The notes: generated by a model not told the origin, from the letters alone. Shown: positions 8,870 to 18,088, numbered from the stretch's first letter. The stretch is DNA of 64,000 bases from Sediminibacillus terrae (GCF_009602435.1 NZ_VZDQ01000021.1:186001-250000); one strand, 5' to 3'. Program-made: numbers and translations.

Positions 8870-9597
8870 AAATAGATATACTGACACTGTTTCCTGAAAT
8901 GTTTGATGGAGTAATGAACCATTCGATATTAAAAAAAGCACAGGAATCGGATGTGTTTCAATATCGCCTGGTCAATTTCCGTGAGTATTCGAAAAACAAG
9001 CATAAAAAGGTGGATGATTATCCATATGGAGGCGGAGCGGGTATGGTTCTCACCCCTCAACCCTTGTTTGATGCTGTGGAACATCTGTCAGCGGAAGCAT
9101 CCGTGAAACCGCGTGTCGTGCTCATGAGTCCTCAAGGTGAGACTTTTAATCAGGCAAAGGCGATGGAACTTGCAAACGAGGAGCATTTAATTTTTATATG
9201 TGGTCATTATGAAGGTTATGACGAAAGGATTCGGGAACATATCGCGACCGATGAAATATCGATCGGTGATTATGTGCTGACTGGCGGAGAATTGGGGGCG
9301 ATGGTTGTTGTTGACAGTGTGGTCCGATTGCTTCCAGACGTTCTGGGTAATGAATCATCCGCTCAGGAAGATTCGTTTTCCACTGGTCTGCTGGAGCATC
9401 CACATTATACCAGACCGCTCGACTTTCGTGGGATGCGGGTACCGGACGTGCTGGTATCGGGAAACCACGGCAAAATTGAGGAATGGAGACGCCAGCAATC
9501 CTTGAAAAGAACTTATCAGCGGCGTAAGGATTTGCTTGACGATTATCCGTTAACCGAGAAGGATAGACAATGGCTGGAAAGCTTGGATGACAAGTGA
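8866..9597 (+). CDS. trmD: tRNA (guanine-N1-)-methyltransferase TrmD
   Basis: TrmD methylates G37 of tRNAs to prevent +1 frameshifting. It is a SPOUT knot enzyme of 243 residues. The visible motifs are [13 protein letters not shown] at the start, [23 protein letters not shown], and the [12 protein letters not shown] knot loop that binds S-adenosylmethionine. ATGA overlap with rimM. Confidence 0.98.
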   Translation: MKIDILTLFPEMFDGVMNHSILKKAQESDVFQYRLVNFREYSKNKHKKVDDYPYGGGAGMVLTPQPLFDAVEHLSAEASVKPRVVLMSPQGETFNQAKAMELANEEHLIFICGHYEGYDERIREHIATDEISIGDYVLTGGELGAMVVVDSVVRLLPDVLGNESSAQEDSFSTGLLEHPHYTRPLDFRGMRVPDVLVSGNHGKIEEWRRQQSLKRTYQRRKDLLDDYPLTEKDRQWLESLDDK

Positions 9598-9653
9598 AGG
9601 GTGAAGCTGCTGGTCGTTGATTGATTCTATTTCCGGTAATCATGAATAAATAG

Positions 9654-9682
9654 TTGAAGTAGACCATTGGATATGATATATT
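9654..9682 (+). promoter_or_regulatory. Promoter of rplS
   Basis: TTGAAG (9654-9659), a 17-base spacer and TATATT (9677-9682) predict a transcript starting near 9689, exactly where the folded rplS leader begins. Confidence 0.6.
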
Positions 9683-9689
9683 ATTTGTT

Positions 9690-9760
9690 GTGCTTAAACA
9701 AAAGTTTAAGCAGGATAAACAATGTTCCGCTTTCTTTATTCTTAAGTTAAGAACATTGGT
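9690..9760 (+). ncRNA. Structured 5' leader of rplS (L19 leader-like)
   Basis: Two perfect hairpins lie between the promoter and the rplS ribosome site: GCTTAAAC/GTTTAAGC with an AAAA loop (9692-9711) and AATGTTC/GAACATT (9721-9727 with 9751-9757). Firmicutes rplS genes are known to carry an autoregulatory L19 leader RNA. The position and two-stem layout agree, but a covariance-model match could not be run. Confidence 0.5.
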
Positions 9761-9779
9761 TTGGAAGGAGTGTAACAGG

Positions 9780-10124
9780 ATGCAACATATTCTTGAAGAA
9801 GTGACAAAAGAACAGCTTCGCACTGATCATCCTGATTTTCGCCCTGGTGACACGGTAAAAGTCCACGTTAAAGTCGTGGAAGGAAACCGTGAGCGTATCC
9901 AGGTTTTCGAAGGCGTTGTTATCAAGCGTCAAAACGGCGGAATCAGCGAAACTTTCACTGTTCGTAAGATTTCTTACGGCGTAGGCGTTGAACGTACTTT
10001 TCCAGTACATTCACCGCGCATTGACAAGATTGAAGTGAGCCGCCGCGGTAAAGTACGTCGTGCGAAACTTTACTATCTACGCAACCTGCGTGGTAAAGCT
10101 GCACGTATTAAAGAAATTCGCTAA
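9780..10124 (+). CDS. rplS: 50S ribosomal protein L19
   Basis: A 114-residue protein with typical L19 sequence: [45 protein letters not shown] and the [14 protein letters not shown] end. L19 sits at the 30S-50S interface. The start at 9780 follows GGAAGGAG; the in-frame ATG at 9690 lies in the leader. It is followed by a strong terminator. Confidence 0.98.
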   Translation: MQHILEEVTKEQLRTDHPDFRPGDTVKVHVKVVEGNRERIQVFEGVVIKRQNGGISETFTVRKISYGVGVERTFPVHSPRIDKIEVSRRGKVRRAKLYYLRNLRGKAARIKEIR

Positions 10125-10136
10125 TTTGAATGCAGG

Positions 10137-10168
10137 AAAGGAGCTTGAAAAGTCAAGCTCCTTTTTTC
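10137..10168 (+). terminator. Intrinsic terminator after rplS
   Basis: A perfect GGAGCTTGA/TCAAGCTCC stem with an AAAG loop, followed by TTTTTT. Confidence 0.9.
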
Positions 10169-10321
10169 TACTTAAAATAGGTATTTAGACCGGTTTGGTG
10201 AAAACTATCATACATTGGTAAATCAGCAATCGGATGGTGTACAAGGTCATCTGGCGAACGATTATTTCTCTAAGCCGGACAAAAAGAAGTTCAGGAATAG
10301 CTGTTTTATGGAGGGAAGATA

Positions 10322-10879
10322 ATGGCCAAAAAAAAGAATGAATGGCTGGATTGGGTGAAGGCACTTTTGATTGCCGGGTTGCTGGCTGTCATCGTCAGGA
10401 TGTTTTTGTTCGCTCCAATTGTAGTAGATGGACCGTCCATGCTGCCTACGTTGCATAATGGAGACCATATGATTGTGAACAAGTTCAATTATCTAGTTGG
10501 TGAGCCGGATAGATTCGATATCGTCGTGTTTCATGCCACGGCTCAAAAAGACTATATAAAGCGGGTCATAGGAGTACCGGGCGACCATGTAGAGGTGAAA
10601 GATGACACCCTTTATATAAATGGAGAAGCAGTGGAAGAGCCCTTTTTAGAGTCAGCGAAGCAAATGATGGAGGGCAACCAGCACTATACCGTCGACTTCA
10701 GCCTGGAAGAATTGCCGGGCGGATATGATGAGGTGCCGGAAAATCATTTATTGGTGCTTGGTGACAACCGGGGCAACTCAACGGACAGTCGTTTGCTGGG
10801 AATGATTTCTTATGATCAACTGGTAGGTGAAGTCCAGTTATTATATTGGCCGTTCGACCGATTCCGTTTATTTACGTAA
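10322..10879 (+). CDS. lepB: Signal peptidase I
   Basis: A Sip-type type I signal peptidase of 185 residues that removes signal peptides on the outer face of the membrane. One N-terminal membrane segment (about 13-33) is followed by box B with the nucleophile Ser39 (DGPSMLPTL), box D with the general base Lys80 (DYIKRVIGVPGD) and box E (LGDNRGNSTDSRLLG). GGAGGGAAG precedes the ATG. B. subtilis has no sip gene at this exact spot. It is probably transcribed on its own, since the rplS terminator lies upstream. Confidence 0.95.
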   Translation: MAKKKNEWLDWVKALLIAGLLAVIVRMFLFAPIVVDGPSMLPTLHNGDHMIVNKFNYLVGEPDRFDIVVFHATAQKDYIKRVIGVPGDHVEVKDDTLYINGEAVEEPFLESAKQMMEGNQHYTVDFSLEELPGGYDEVPENHLLVLGDNRGNSTDSRLLGMISYDQLVGEVQLLYWPFDRFRLFT

Positions 10880-10881
10880 CA

Positions 10882-10921
10882 GCGTGAAGGTAATAATGAA
10901 CGCAACCGTCTTCGCTTTTTC
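10882..10921 (+). terminator. Weak terminator-like hairpin after lepB
   Basis: GCG(T)GAAG can pair with CTTCGC across a loop of about 20 bases, followed by TTTTTC. The stem is short and bulged, so partial read-through into rbgA is likely. Confidence 0.35.
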
Positions 10922-10954
10922 TTGATAGAGATGGAAAGGAATAGGTGGGATACT

Positions 10955-11797
10955 ATGACAATTCAATGGTTTCCAGGACATATGGCAAAAGCCAAACGAG
11001 AAGTTCAGGAAAAACTTAAATTAGTGGATTTTGTTATCGAATTGGTTGATGCCCGGGTGCCGGATTCCTCACAAAATCCCATGCTGCAAGAGGTATTGCA
11101 AAACAAGCCTCGCATGCGTGTATTGATGAAAAAGGATTTAGCTGATCCCGCAATCACTCGTCTGTGGATGGATCGCTTCGAGACAGAAGGAATCAAATCA
11201 GTTGCAGTGGATGTGCAGAACAAGCAAGATGTACAGCTGGTAATCGCTGCAGCCAAAGAGATGGGCAAAGAAAAACAGGAAAAGCTAATAAAAAAGGGAG
11301 TCAGGCCGAGGGCGTCCAGAGCAATGATCCTGGGAATTCCGAACGTGGGTAAATCAACACTGATTAACCGGCTGGTGAACAGGAAAATAGCTAAAACCGG
11401 AGACAGGCCTGGAGTGACCACCAGCCAGCAGTGGATAAAGGTGAAGAAGGACTTTGAACTACTGGATACACCGGGTATTTTATGGCCGAAATTCGAAGAT
11501 GAACTGGTCGGCTATCGTCTGGCTGCTATCGGAACGATTAAAGATCAATTGCTGCCGAAAGAAGATATTGCAGCTTTTATTGTCAACTATCTAAAAGAAG
11601 CTTACCCTTCTCTGCTTCATGAGCGATATGGATTAGAAGAGGAAAATGACATGGGAGTCATCTTTGAAAAAATAGGCGGCTCCAGAGGTTGTCTGGAAAG
11701 TGGAGGAAGGGTCAATTTCGAGAAAACGGCAGAAGTGATCATACGGGATCTGCGGTCTGGCCGGCTGGGCAGATTGACTTTAGAGGGTCCTGAATAA
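10955..11797 (+). CDS. rbgA: Ribosome biogenesis GTPase RbgA (YlqF)
   Basis: RbgA is a circularly permuted GTPase needed for late 50S assembly. In the 280-residue protein the order is G4, then G1 (GIPNVGKST near residue 125-133), a G2-like RPGVTT and G3 (DTPG). The N-terminus MTIQWFPGHMAKAKREV and the C-terminal ANTAR-like helix bundle fit the family. The G4 position reads MKKD (58-61) where NKxD is normal, so the guanine-contacting Asn is replaced by Met. The ATG at 10955 follows AGGTGGG; the in-frame ATG at 10922 lacks a site. Confidence 0.95.
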   Translation: MTIQWFPGHMAKAKREVQEKLKLVDFVIELVDARVPDSSQNPMLQEVLQNKPRMRVLMKKDLADPAITRLWMDRFETEGIKSVAVDVQNKQDVQLVIAAAKEMGKEKQEKLIKKGVRPRASRAMILGIPNVGKSTLINRLVNRKIAKTGDRPGVTTSQQWIKVKKDFELLDTPGILWPKFEDELVGYRLAAIGTIKDQLLPKEDIAAFIVNYLKEAYPSLLHERYGLEEENDMGVIFEKIGGSRGCLESGGRVNFEKTAEVIIRDLRSGRLGRLTLEGPE

Positions 11798-11921
11798 GAG
11801 AATTGGACCAAAAAGCGTTCGCCAGATCAAATGTTTTGTAAAAGGCATCCGTAATGTGGATGTCTTTTGTGCTTCACTACCAGAAAATATAGTCGATATA
11901 AAGGATATGGGGGAATTGAAT

Positions 11922-12695
11922 TTGGTATCCGATATGAAAATATCTGAAATCAGGGAGCTCTTGGAAGCGGATCAAGTTTCTGACTCGTTTCTTGACGAGT
12001 TGAAGCAAGATGACCGTAAGGGAGTACATAAATTAATAGCAGGCTATCAAAAACGAAAACAAAAACAATTCATGCTGCAGGAGCTCTTTGTGAAAATGAG
12101 TGTGTTTGAAAAAAAACATCATCAGCTCGGTAATATGGTAGCAGGTATCGATGAAGCAGGCAGGGGCCCATTGGCAGGTCCTGTTGTCGCTGCAGCGGTC
12201 ATTCTGGGGGAATCTTTCTACCTGCCTGGTTTGAATGACTCCAAACAATTGAATGAACAGACCCGGGAGGACTATTACCATTATATCATTCAACATGCAG
12301 AGGCTTACGGAATAGGAGTCGTTGAAAGTGGGGAAATCGACAAGCTCAATATTTATCAGGCTTCCAAGCACGCTATGCGGAAGGCAGTGGAGGGACTCGC
12401 TTTTCAACCAGATCATATTCTCGTAGATGCTGTTCCACTCGATGGAGTACCATGTACAGTCGAAGCAATCATAAAAGGGGACCAAAAAAGTATTTCGATT
12501 GCTGCAGCAAGTATCCTTGCCAAGGTGACCAGAGATCGGATGATGGACTCGTTGGACGATCGTTATCCGATGTACCAATTCAAATCAAACAAAGGTTATG
12601 GCACGAAAGCGCACTTGGAAGCATTGAAAACATACGGTGCAGCGCCTTGCCATAGGAAGAGTTTCTCGCCGGTCCGTGAGCAAATCGTAGAGTGA
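11922..12695 (+). CDS. rnhB: Ribonuclease HII
   Basis: RNase HII incises RNA in RNA-DNA hybrids, including single misincorporated ribonucleotides. The 257-residue protein has an N-terminal helical extension of about 70 residues, as in B. subtilis, and then the catalytic core: AGIDEAGRGPLAGPV (first D and E), GLNDSKQL, HILVDAVPLDG and KVTRDRMM with the remaining acidic residues, ending in NKGYGTKAHLEAL. The TTG at 11922 has GGGGG 8 bases upstream; the ATG at 11934 is an alternative. Confidence 0.95.
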   Translation: MVSDMKISEIRELLEADQVSDSFLDELKQDDRKGVHKLIAGYQKRKQKQFMLQELFVKMSVFEKKHHQLGNMVAGIDEAGRGPLAGPVVAAAVILGESFYLPGLNDSKQLNEQTREDYYHYIIQHAEAYGIGVVESGEIDKLNIYQASKHAMRKAVEGLAFQPDHILVDAVPLDGVPCTVEAIIKGDQKSISIAAASILAKVTRDRMMDSLDDRYPMYQFKSNKGYGTKAHLEALKTYGAAPCHRKSFSPVREQIVE

Positions 12696-12708
12696 GAGGA
12701 GGAAGAAG

Positions 12709-14550
12709 ATGCCTTCGATGAATCAAGTCGCTGCTAAACTATTCAACAACTTACATAGCCAGAATAATTTTCAGGCAGCTTCCAAGGTTAAACCAGGCCA
12801 AATTTTGGCAGGGAAAGTAGTGAAACTTTATCCGGATCAAAAGGCATCTATTCAATTTGGCGGAAAGCAAATGATAGCACAGCTTGAAGCCCCGTTGACC
12901 GCTAATGGGAAGTACTGGTTCCAGGTTGCCACTGTCGGAGAGGTGATCCGCCTGAAAGTCATTTCCAATAGAACAGCCGCCGATCAATCGAGTCAGGGTA
13001 TTGCTGCTTTATTGGAAGAATTGGGGATAAAAAACACAAAAGAAAGGACAGCGCTGTTAAGTCAACTCTTAAGTAAGAAGTTGCCTTTTCAAAAAGAGAC
13101 CATTCTTCAGGCATTTCAACTAATGGAAGGTCAGGGGAACAAATCTGCAGCCCGTTCTCTCATTGTCGAAATGATTTCCCGTAAACTCCCCCTTACTGAA
13201 TCTGTTCTCCAAGCAGTACAGGCGAAAAAGGAGCAGCAGTTTGGCGTTTTGCTGGCAGACAACCAATTTCTGCTGAGTGGGGATAAGGTCTCCCAGACAT
13301 TACGAGAAGCGCTGACAAATCGGTTGAATGGTTTCACCTACCAAAAAAGCGATCCACTGATGGAACTATTGCAAACGGAAATACAGGAAGAAAGAAAAAG
13401 AGGGGAAACAACTTTGCTGCAGGTTTTGAGGAAGTCTGGTGTTGTAAATGAATCCACCACCAATTCAGAAGTGCTGAACTCCTGGAAAACGTCACAGTCG
13501 TCAACTGGTCAGATGAATGCTACGCCTGCCTTATACATGGAACCTCGTGAAGTGGCCAAGGGGCTTCATCAATTGCAACAAATGCAATTATCCCATTCCA
13601 AAAGTTTTCAAGAGCTATTGGTATCACTGACAGACCTGGCAGAAAGTCAAGTCAAGGCAGAGCTCACATCAGTTGAAAAGCAAAAAATGGCATCCTTGCA
13701 GAATCAGCTTTCTAAAAGTGACTTTTTGTCTAGCATTTCGACACATTTGCCGCAAAAGTTTACGGAAGCTATCCGTCAACTCATCGTCAATGACTTGCCC
13801 GCCCGTGAAAATATAGAGCTTGTCAGACAGGTGATCGATCGGCAGCTTCCCAAGACTTCAGCGAACTTGCTGCTACAACTACTGTCCGACTCTACAGAGG
13901 GACAGACTCTGCTGCTTTCAGATCCAAAGCAATACTTTCTGAGAAAGCTGGAACAGGTCTTTCTTTTTTCAGGGGTGAACCATGAGAATAATCTATTGAA
14001 CAATCAGCTTGCTGAAATGCCGATGAAAGAGCAAACGTTGAAATCGATTCTCCTTCAAGCAATCTACGATGGGGGAAATAAGACCCCCGAGAAGTTTGAA
14101 GGATTGCTTCATTACTTGAATGGTCTGCAGTTGACCCATCACCAGGAGACGGTTAATACAGTCCAAGTCCATTTAATGCTTCCCGGGGACCATATCGGGG
14201 TGCAAAATGACATCCAAATCGACTTTGAAGGGAACAAAGATGAAACAGGAAAAATAAACCCTGATTTTTGTCACATTGTTTTTTATCTGGACCTGGAGAA
14301 AATGAAGGAAACGGTTATCGATATGCAAATTCAAAAACGAATGGTCCGCATCACTGTGTTTAACGAGAATCAGCAGTTGGAAAAGCTTTTTCCTCTACTG
14401 AAAAATAAACTGCATGAAGGATTGGAGAAACTGGATTACCACTTAACCTCTGTCCAGTGGAAGCCTTTTGAGGAATCAGATACCGGCAGCCTGGTTCAAG
14501 CTGCACAAACTGAATGGAATCGAAAACAAGGAGTGGATTTCCGCATATGA
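12709..14550 (+). CDS. ylqG: FliK-like protein YlqG, function unknown
   Basis: A 613-residue protein encoded after rnhB as B. subtilis ylqG is. The N-terminal part (about 25-85) is a small predicted beta domain (GQILAGKVVKLYPDQKASIQ..). The middle is helical, Gln/Leu/Ser-rich and likely flexible. The C-terminus (about 485-600) resembles the FliK C-terminal fold: paired strands, then a KLFPLLKNKLHEGLEKLDY helix and a final strand. AGGAGG lies 6 bases before the ATG. It overlaps ylqH by 4 bases. The FliK similarity is my reading of the pattern. The real role is unknown. Confidence 0.85.
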   Translation: MPSMNQVAAKLFNNLHSQNNFQAASKVKPGQILAGKVVKLYPDQKASIQFGGKQMIAQLEAPLTANGKYWFQVATVGEVIRLKVISNRTAADQSSQGIAALLEELGIKNTKERTALLSQLLSKKLPFQKETILQAFQLMEGQGNKSAARSLIVEMISRKLPLTESVLQAVQAKKEQQFGVLLADNQFLLSGDKVSQTLREALTNRLNGFTYQKSDPLMELLQTEIQEERKRGETTLLQVLRKSGVVNESTTNSEVLNSWKTSQSSTGQMNATPALYMEPREVAKGLHQLQQMQLSHSKSFQELLVSLTDLAESQVKAELTSVEKQKMASLQNQLSKSDFLSSISTHLPQKFTEAIRQLIVNDLPARENIELVRQVIDRQLPKTSANLLLQLLSDSTEGQTLLLSDPKQYFLRKLEQVFLFSGVNHENNLLNNQLAEMPMKEQTLKSILLQAIYDGGNKTPEKFEGLLHYLNGLQLTHHQETVNTVQVHLMLPGDHIGVQNDIQIDFEGNKDETGKINPDFCHIVFYLDLEKMKETVIDMQIQKRMVRITVFNENQQLEKLFPLLKNKLHEGLEKLDYHLTSVQWKPFEESDTGSLVQAAQTEWNRKQGVDFRI

Positions 14551-14816
14551 ATTCTCAGTCACCAAAAAGAAAAGCAGCAGCATTAAGGTATGAGGGCGAC
14601 AAAGCTGCTGCACCCAAAGTGACAGCTGCGGGAAAAGGGTATGTTGCCGACAATATCATCGCAAAAGCTGAAGCGGCGGATGTTCCTATTCAGGAGGATT
14701 CGACTTTGGTAGAGTTGCTGGCAGAGCTGAATATCAATGAAACGATACCAGAAGAACTGTACCAGGCGGTAGCGGAAGTGTTTGCTTTTGTATACCGGGC
14801 GGACCGGAAACTATGA
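14547..14816 (+). CDS. ylqH: FlhB C-terminal-domain-like protein YlqH
   Basis: An 89-residue protein that aligns along its whole length with the cytoplasmic tail of FlhB, the export switch protein. FlhB in this window has NPTHYAVAIKY; YlqH has SPKRKAAALRY at the same place. The rest follows: APKVTAAGKGYVADNI, EDSTLVELLAELNINETIPEE, and AVAEVFAFVYR against SVAEVLAYVYK. There are no membrane segments and the self-cleaving Asn is Ser. The ATG at 14547 sits in an ATGA overlap with ylqG, so the two are probably made together. Confidence 0.9.
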   Translation: MNSQSPKRKAAALRYEGDKAAAPKVTAAGKGYVADNIIAKAEAADVPIQEDSTLVELLAELNINETIPEELYQAVAEVFAFVYRADRKL

Positions 14817-14858
14817 AACTGGTATCTAAGCAATCTATCGATAAGTGATGGTAATGTG

Positions 14859-14888
14859 TAGACAATTTATGACGTTTTTTTATACAAT
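14859..14888 (+). promoter_or_regulatory. Promoter of sucCD
   Basis: TAGACA (14859-14864), 18 bases, TACAAT (14883-14888), 36 bases upstream of sucC. Both boxes match 5 of 6. It separates sucCD from the ylqG-ylqH unit. Confidence 0.6.
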
Positions 14889-14923
14889 GGATTTGCAGTG
14901 AAATTTTGATGGGAGGATGGAAG

Positions 14924-16084
14924 ATGAACATTCACGAGTATCAAGGCAAAGAACTATTGCGAAAATACGGCGTGGCAGTGCCCAATGGCCGTGTTGCTTA
15001 TACGGTAGATGAAGCAGTTGAAGCCGCAAAGGCACTTGGCAGCAACGTATCCGTTGTAAAAGCTCAGATCCATGCAGGCGGCCGAGGGAAAGCTGGCGGG
15101 GTCAAGGTTGCAAAGAACCTGGACGAAGTCCGTACATATGCCGAGGAGATTCTCGGTAAGACTTTGGTTACACACCAGACAGGCCCTGAAGGCAAAGAAG
15201 TTAAGCGTTTACTAATCGAAGAAGGCTGCGATATTAAGAAAGAATATTATGTCGGGTTGGTTCTGGATCGTGCAACTTCGCGCGTAACTATGATGGCTTC
15301 TGAAGAAGGCGGTACCGAAATCGAGGAAGTGGCAGCTGAGACACCAGAAAAAATCTTTAAAGAAGTCATCGATCCCGTAGTCGGTTTGACTCCTTTCCAG
15401 GCAAGACGACTGGCGTTCAACATCAACATTCCAAAAGAATATTTATCAAAAGCGGTTAAATTTATGCTTGGACTTTATACCGTTTTTGAAGAAAAAGATT
15501 GTTCGATTGCAGAAATCAATCCACTTGTAACAACGGGCGATGGAGATGTTCTCGCTTTGGATGCTAAACTGAACTTTGATGATAACGCTGTATTTCGCCA
15601 GAAAGACGTTGCTGAATACCGCGATTTGGATGAAGAAGATGAAAAAGAGATCGAAGCTTCCAAACACGACCTTAGCTATATTGCACTTGATGGAAACATA
15701 GGATGTATGGTCAATGGAGCTGGCTTGGCCATGGCTACGATGGATATTATCAAGCATTATGGCGGCGATCCGGCGAACTTCCTTGATGTAGGGGGCGGCG
15801 CAACTGCTGAAAAAGTTACAGAAGCTTTTAAAATCATTCTGTCTGATTCGAATGTCAAAGGTATTCTGGTCAACATCTTCGGTGGAATTATGAAATGTGA
15901 TGTCATCGCAGAAGGTGTTGTCGAAGCAACTAAACAAGTAGGACTGGAGATTCCGCTTGTTGTCCGCTTGGAAGGAACCAACGTGGATCTGGGCAAGAAA
16001 ATTCTCGCTGATTCCGGACTGAACATCACTGCAGCAGAATCGATGGCTGACGGCGCAGAAAAAATCGTTTCGTCAGTTAAGTAA
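14924..16084 (+). CDS. sucC: Succinyl-CoA ligase (ADP-forming), beta subunit
   Basis: With SucD it interconverts succinyl-CoA and succinate in the TCA cycle, with substrate-level phosphorylation. The 386-residue protein has the ATP-grasp fold: [17 protein letters not shown] at the start, [22 protein letters not shown] for metal binding, and the C-terminal ligase domain ([24 protein letters not shown]). GGGAGG precedes the ATG at 14924; the in-frame ATG at 14906 is upstream of that site. sucD follows after 92 bases. Confidence 0.98.
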   Translation: MNIHEYQGKELLRKYGVAVPNGRVAYTVDEAVEAAKALGSNVSVVKAQIHAGGRGKAGGVKVAKNLDEVRTYAEEILGKTLVTHQTGPEGKEVKRLLIEEGCDIKKEYYVGLVLDRATSRVTMMASEEGGTEIEEVAAETPEKIFKEVIDPVVGLTPFQARRLAFNINIPKEYLSKAVKFMLGLYTVFEEKDCSIAEINPLVTTGDGDVLALDAKLNFDDNAVFRQKDVAEYRDLDEEDEKEIEASKHDLSYIALDGNIGCMVNGAGLAMATMDIIKHYGGDPANFLDVGGGATAEKVTEAFKIILSDSNVKGILVNIFGGIMKCDVIAEGVVEATKQVGLEIPLVVRLEGTNVDLGKKILADSGLNITAAESMADGAEKIVSSVK

Positions 16085-16176
16085 TGTGCAAGAAGACAAT
16101 TCCGGAACCATCAACTATTTATTGTCCTAGTTAAGGCTTGGAACCGGCTAGTAAATATCAGAAAGGACGGACGAAG

Positions 16177-17079
16177 ATGAGCGTATTTGTTAACAAAGAT
16201 ACCAAAGTAATCGTGCAAGGTATTACAGGCTCTACAGCACTTTTCCATACAAAGCAAATGCTGGATTACGGAACTAAAATCGTCGGCGGGGTGACTCCTA
16301 AAAAAGGCGGCACGGAAGTCGAGGGAGTACCGGTGTTCGACACGGTACAGGAAGCCGTTGAACAAACAGGTGCCAATGCTTCTGTCATTTATGTACCTGC
16401 GCCGTTTGCTGCTGACGCTATTATGGAAGCGGTTGACGCCGAGTTGGATCTTGCTATTTGCATTACTGAACACATTCCTGTAATGGATATGGTAAAGGTA
16501 AAACGTTATATGGAAGGAAAGAAAACGAGACTGGTAGGGCCGAACTGTCCGGGAGTCATCACACCGGAGGAATGCAAAATCGGTATCATGCCTGGTTATA
16601 TCCATAAGAAAGGGCATATCGGAGTTGTCTCTCGTTCCGGCACATTGACCTATGAAGCAGTTCATCAGTTGTCGGAGCAAGGATTCGGACAATCCACTGC
16701 TGTCGGAATAGGCGGGGATCCTGTAAACGGAACCGATTTTATCGATGTACTCAAAGCTTTCAATGAAGACCCGGATACGGAAGCAGTCATGATGATCGGA
16801 GAAATCGGAGGGACTGCGGAAGAAGAAGCAGCCGAGTGGGTAAAGGCTAACATGTCGAAACCTGTAGTAGGCTTTATCGGTGGCGCTACAGCACCTCCGG
16901 GAAAAAGAATGGGTCATGCCGGAGCAATCATTTCCGGTGGTAAAGGAACGGCTGATGAAAAAATCAAAATAATGAACGATTGTGGAATCCAGGTTGCCGA
17001 AACGCCTGCAGTCATGGGAGAAACCCTGATTGGCGTTCTTAAGGATAAAGGATTGCATGATAAATGTAAAACCCATTAA
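16177..17079 (+). CDS. sucD: Succinyl-CoA ligase, alpha subunit
   Basis: A 300-residue CoA-binding subunit with an N-terminal Rossmann fold ([17 protein letters not shown]) and the phosphohistidine segment [13 protein letters not shown] near residue 245. It forms the active site with SucC. The ATG at 16177 follows AAAGGACGG and gives the same length as B. subtilis SucD. A hairpin terminator follows 7 bases after the stop codon. Confidence 0.98.
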   Translation: MSVFVNKDTKVIVQGITGSTALFHTKQMLDYGTKIVGGVTPKKGGTEVEGVPVFDTVQEAVEQTGANASVIYVPAPFAADAIMEAVDAELDLAICITEHIPVMDMVKVKRYMEGKKTRLVGPNCPGVITPEECKIGIMPGYIHKKGHIGVVSRSGTLTYEAVHQLSEQGFGQSTAVGIGGDPVNGTDFIDVLKAFNEDPDTEAVMMIGEIGGTAEEEAAEWVKANMSKPVVGFIGGATAPPGKRMGHAGAIISGGKGTADEKIKIMNDCGIQVAETPAVMGETLIGVLKDKGLHDKCKTH

Positions 17080-17086
17080 GAAAATT

Positions 17087-17120
17087 GCTGGCTCGAGCTT
17101 TGCGCTTGGGCCGGCTTTTT
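17087..17120 (+). terminator. Intrinsic terminator after sucD
   Basis: A 12-base stem (GCTGGCTCGAGC with GCTTGGGCCGGC, three G-U pairs), a 5-base loop and TTTTT. It lies between sucD and dprA and argues against any dprA start upstream of 17139. Confidence 0.8.
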
Positions 17121-17138
17121 AAAAAGAGGTGGTTCTTT

Positions 17139-18008
17139 GTGAAAGAAACCCGTCTGAAGTTACTCCATTTGCATCGGTGTAGTGGAGTCACCAGATCGTT
17201 GATCAAAAAGATGCTTGAACATGATCCTGCACTGGAAGGATTGTATAAATATTCAATGGATGATTTCCACAAGCTGTTTTTCCTTCCTTACCATCGTTCA
17301 TCCACTATTTATCAAGATCTCCATTCTTCCCGGGTATACTTGCAACTACGAAAAGACTTGGAAACATATCAAACTGTCACTATCCTCGACAACGCTTTTC
17401 CCGCCATGTTACGAAACATTCCTGATCGTCCCCTAGTATTGTATTTATGCGGTGATATCGATTTACTTTCCCATACTCCCTCCTTAAGTGTGGTCGGCAC
17501 ACGTAAGCCTACAAATGAAGCCTACTCTAAAATGAATAGTATCCTCACCCCTTTGATCAAAGACAATTGGCTGATTGTCAGTGGAATGGCAATCGGAATA
17601 GATGCAATGGCCCATCGCCTGGCACTAAGCTCCAAAGGGAAGACGATAGCCGTCCTCGGTGGAGGGTTTCAGCATGTTTATCCAAAATCAAATACAAGCT
17701 TGTTCCGCACATTATCTAAAACACAGCTTGTCATTTCCGAGTATCCACCGGGCAGCCCGCCCCGCCGTCACCATTTTCCGGAACGAAACCGGATCATAAG
17801 TGGTTTGACATTTGGCACATTGGTGGTAGAAGCTAAGGAAAGAAGCGGAAGTTTGATAACAGTGGATCAGGCACTGGACCAGGGAAGGGAAGTCTTTGCC
17901 ATTCCCGGTTCACCGACACAATCTGAAACAGATGGTTGCAATAAAATGATTCAAGACGGCGCCAAATTAGTACGAAAGACCTATGATATACTAGAAGAAT
18001 GGCAGTGA
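17139..18008 (+). CDS. dprA: DNA-processing protein DprA (Smf)
   Basis: DprA loads RecA on incoming single-stranded DNA during natural transformation. The 289-residue protein has a short N-terminal helical domain and the extended Rossmann fold: LSVVGTRKPT, IVSGMAIGIDAMAHRLAL, TIAVLGGGFQHVYP, SEYPPGSPPRRHHFPERNRI, VVEAKERSGSLITVDQAL, REVFAIPGSP. It lacks the C-terminal winged helix of some homologues, as in B. subtilis. The GTG at 17139 has AGAGGTGG upstream. The upstream in-frame ATG at 17085 would be translated from within the terminator and is rejected. Confidence 0.95.
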   Translation: MKETRLKLLHLHRCSGVTRSLIKKMLEHDPALEGLYKYSMDDFHKLFFLPYHRSSTIYQDLHSSRVYLQLRKDLETYQTVTILDNAFPAMLRNIPDRPLVLYLCGDIDLLSHTPSLSVVGTRKPTNEAYSKMNSILTPLIKDNWLIVSGMAIGIDAMAHRLALSSKGKTIAVLGGGFQHVYPKSNTSLFRTLSKTQLVISEYPPGSPPRRHHFPERNRIISGLTFGTLVVEAKERSGSLITVDQALDQGREVFAIPGSPTQSETDGCNKMIQDGAKLVRKTYDILEEWQ

Positions 18009-18088
18009 AAAAGTAGCAAAACAAGTCGAATTGTGTCAAAATAAAAAGAAATCGCTTTCGATTTTTCTAAACAAAACTACTTGTATGT

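Noticed and set aside
9194-9823. Minus-strand frame of 209 codons across trmD and the rplS leader
   Set aside because: It overlaps a certain gene and a promoter/leader, has no family pattern and has no ribosome site.
16085-16176. Repeat GGAACC in the sucC-sucD gap
   Set aside because: Two short copies 43 bases apart without symmetry around the promoter or ribosome site; probably chance.
16111-17076. Long minus-strand open frame (321 codons) opposite sucD
   Set aside because: It mirrors sucD almost exactly, has no ribosome site and has Cys/His/Arg-rich composition typical of a reverse-frame shadow.
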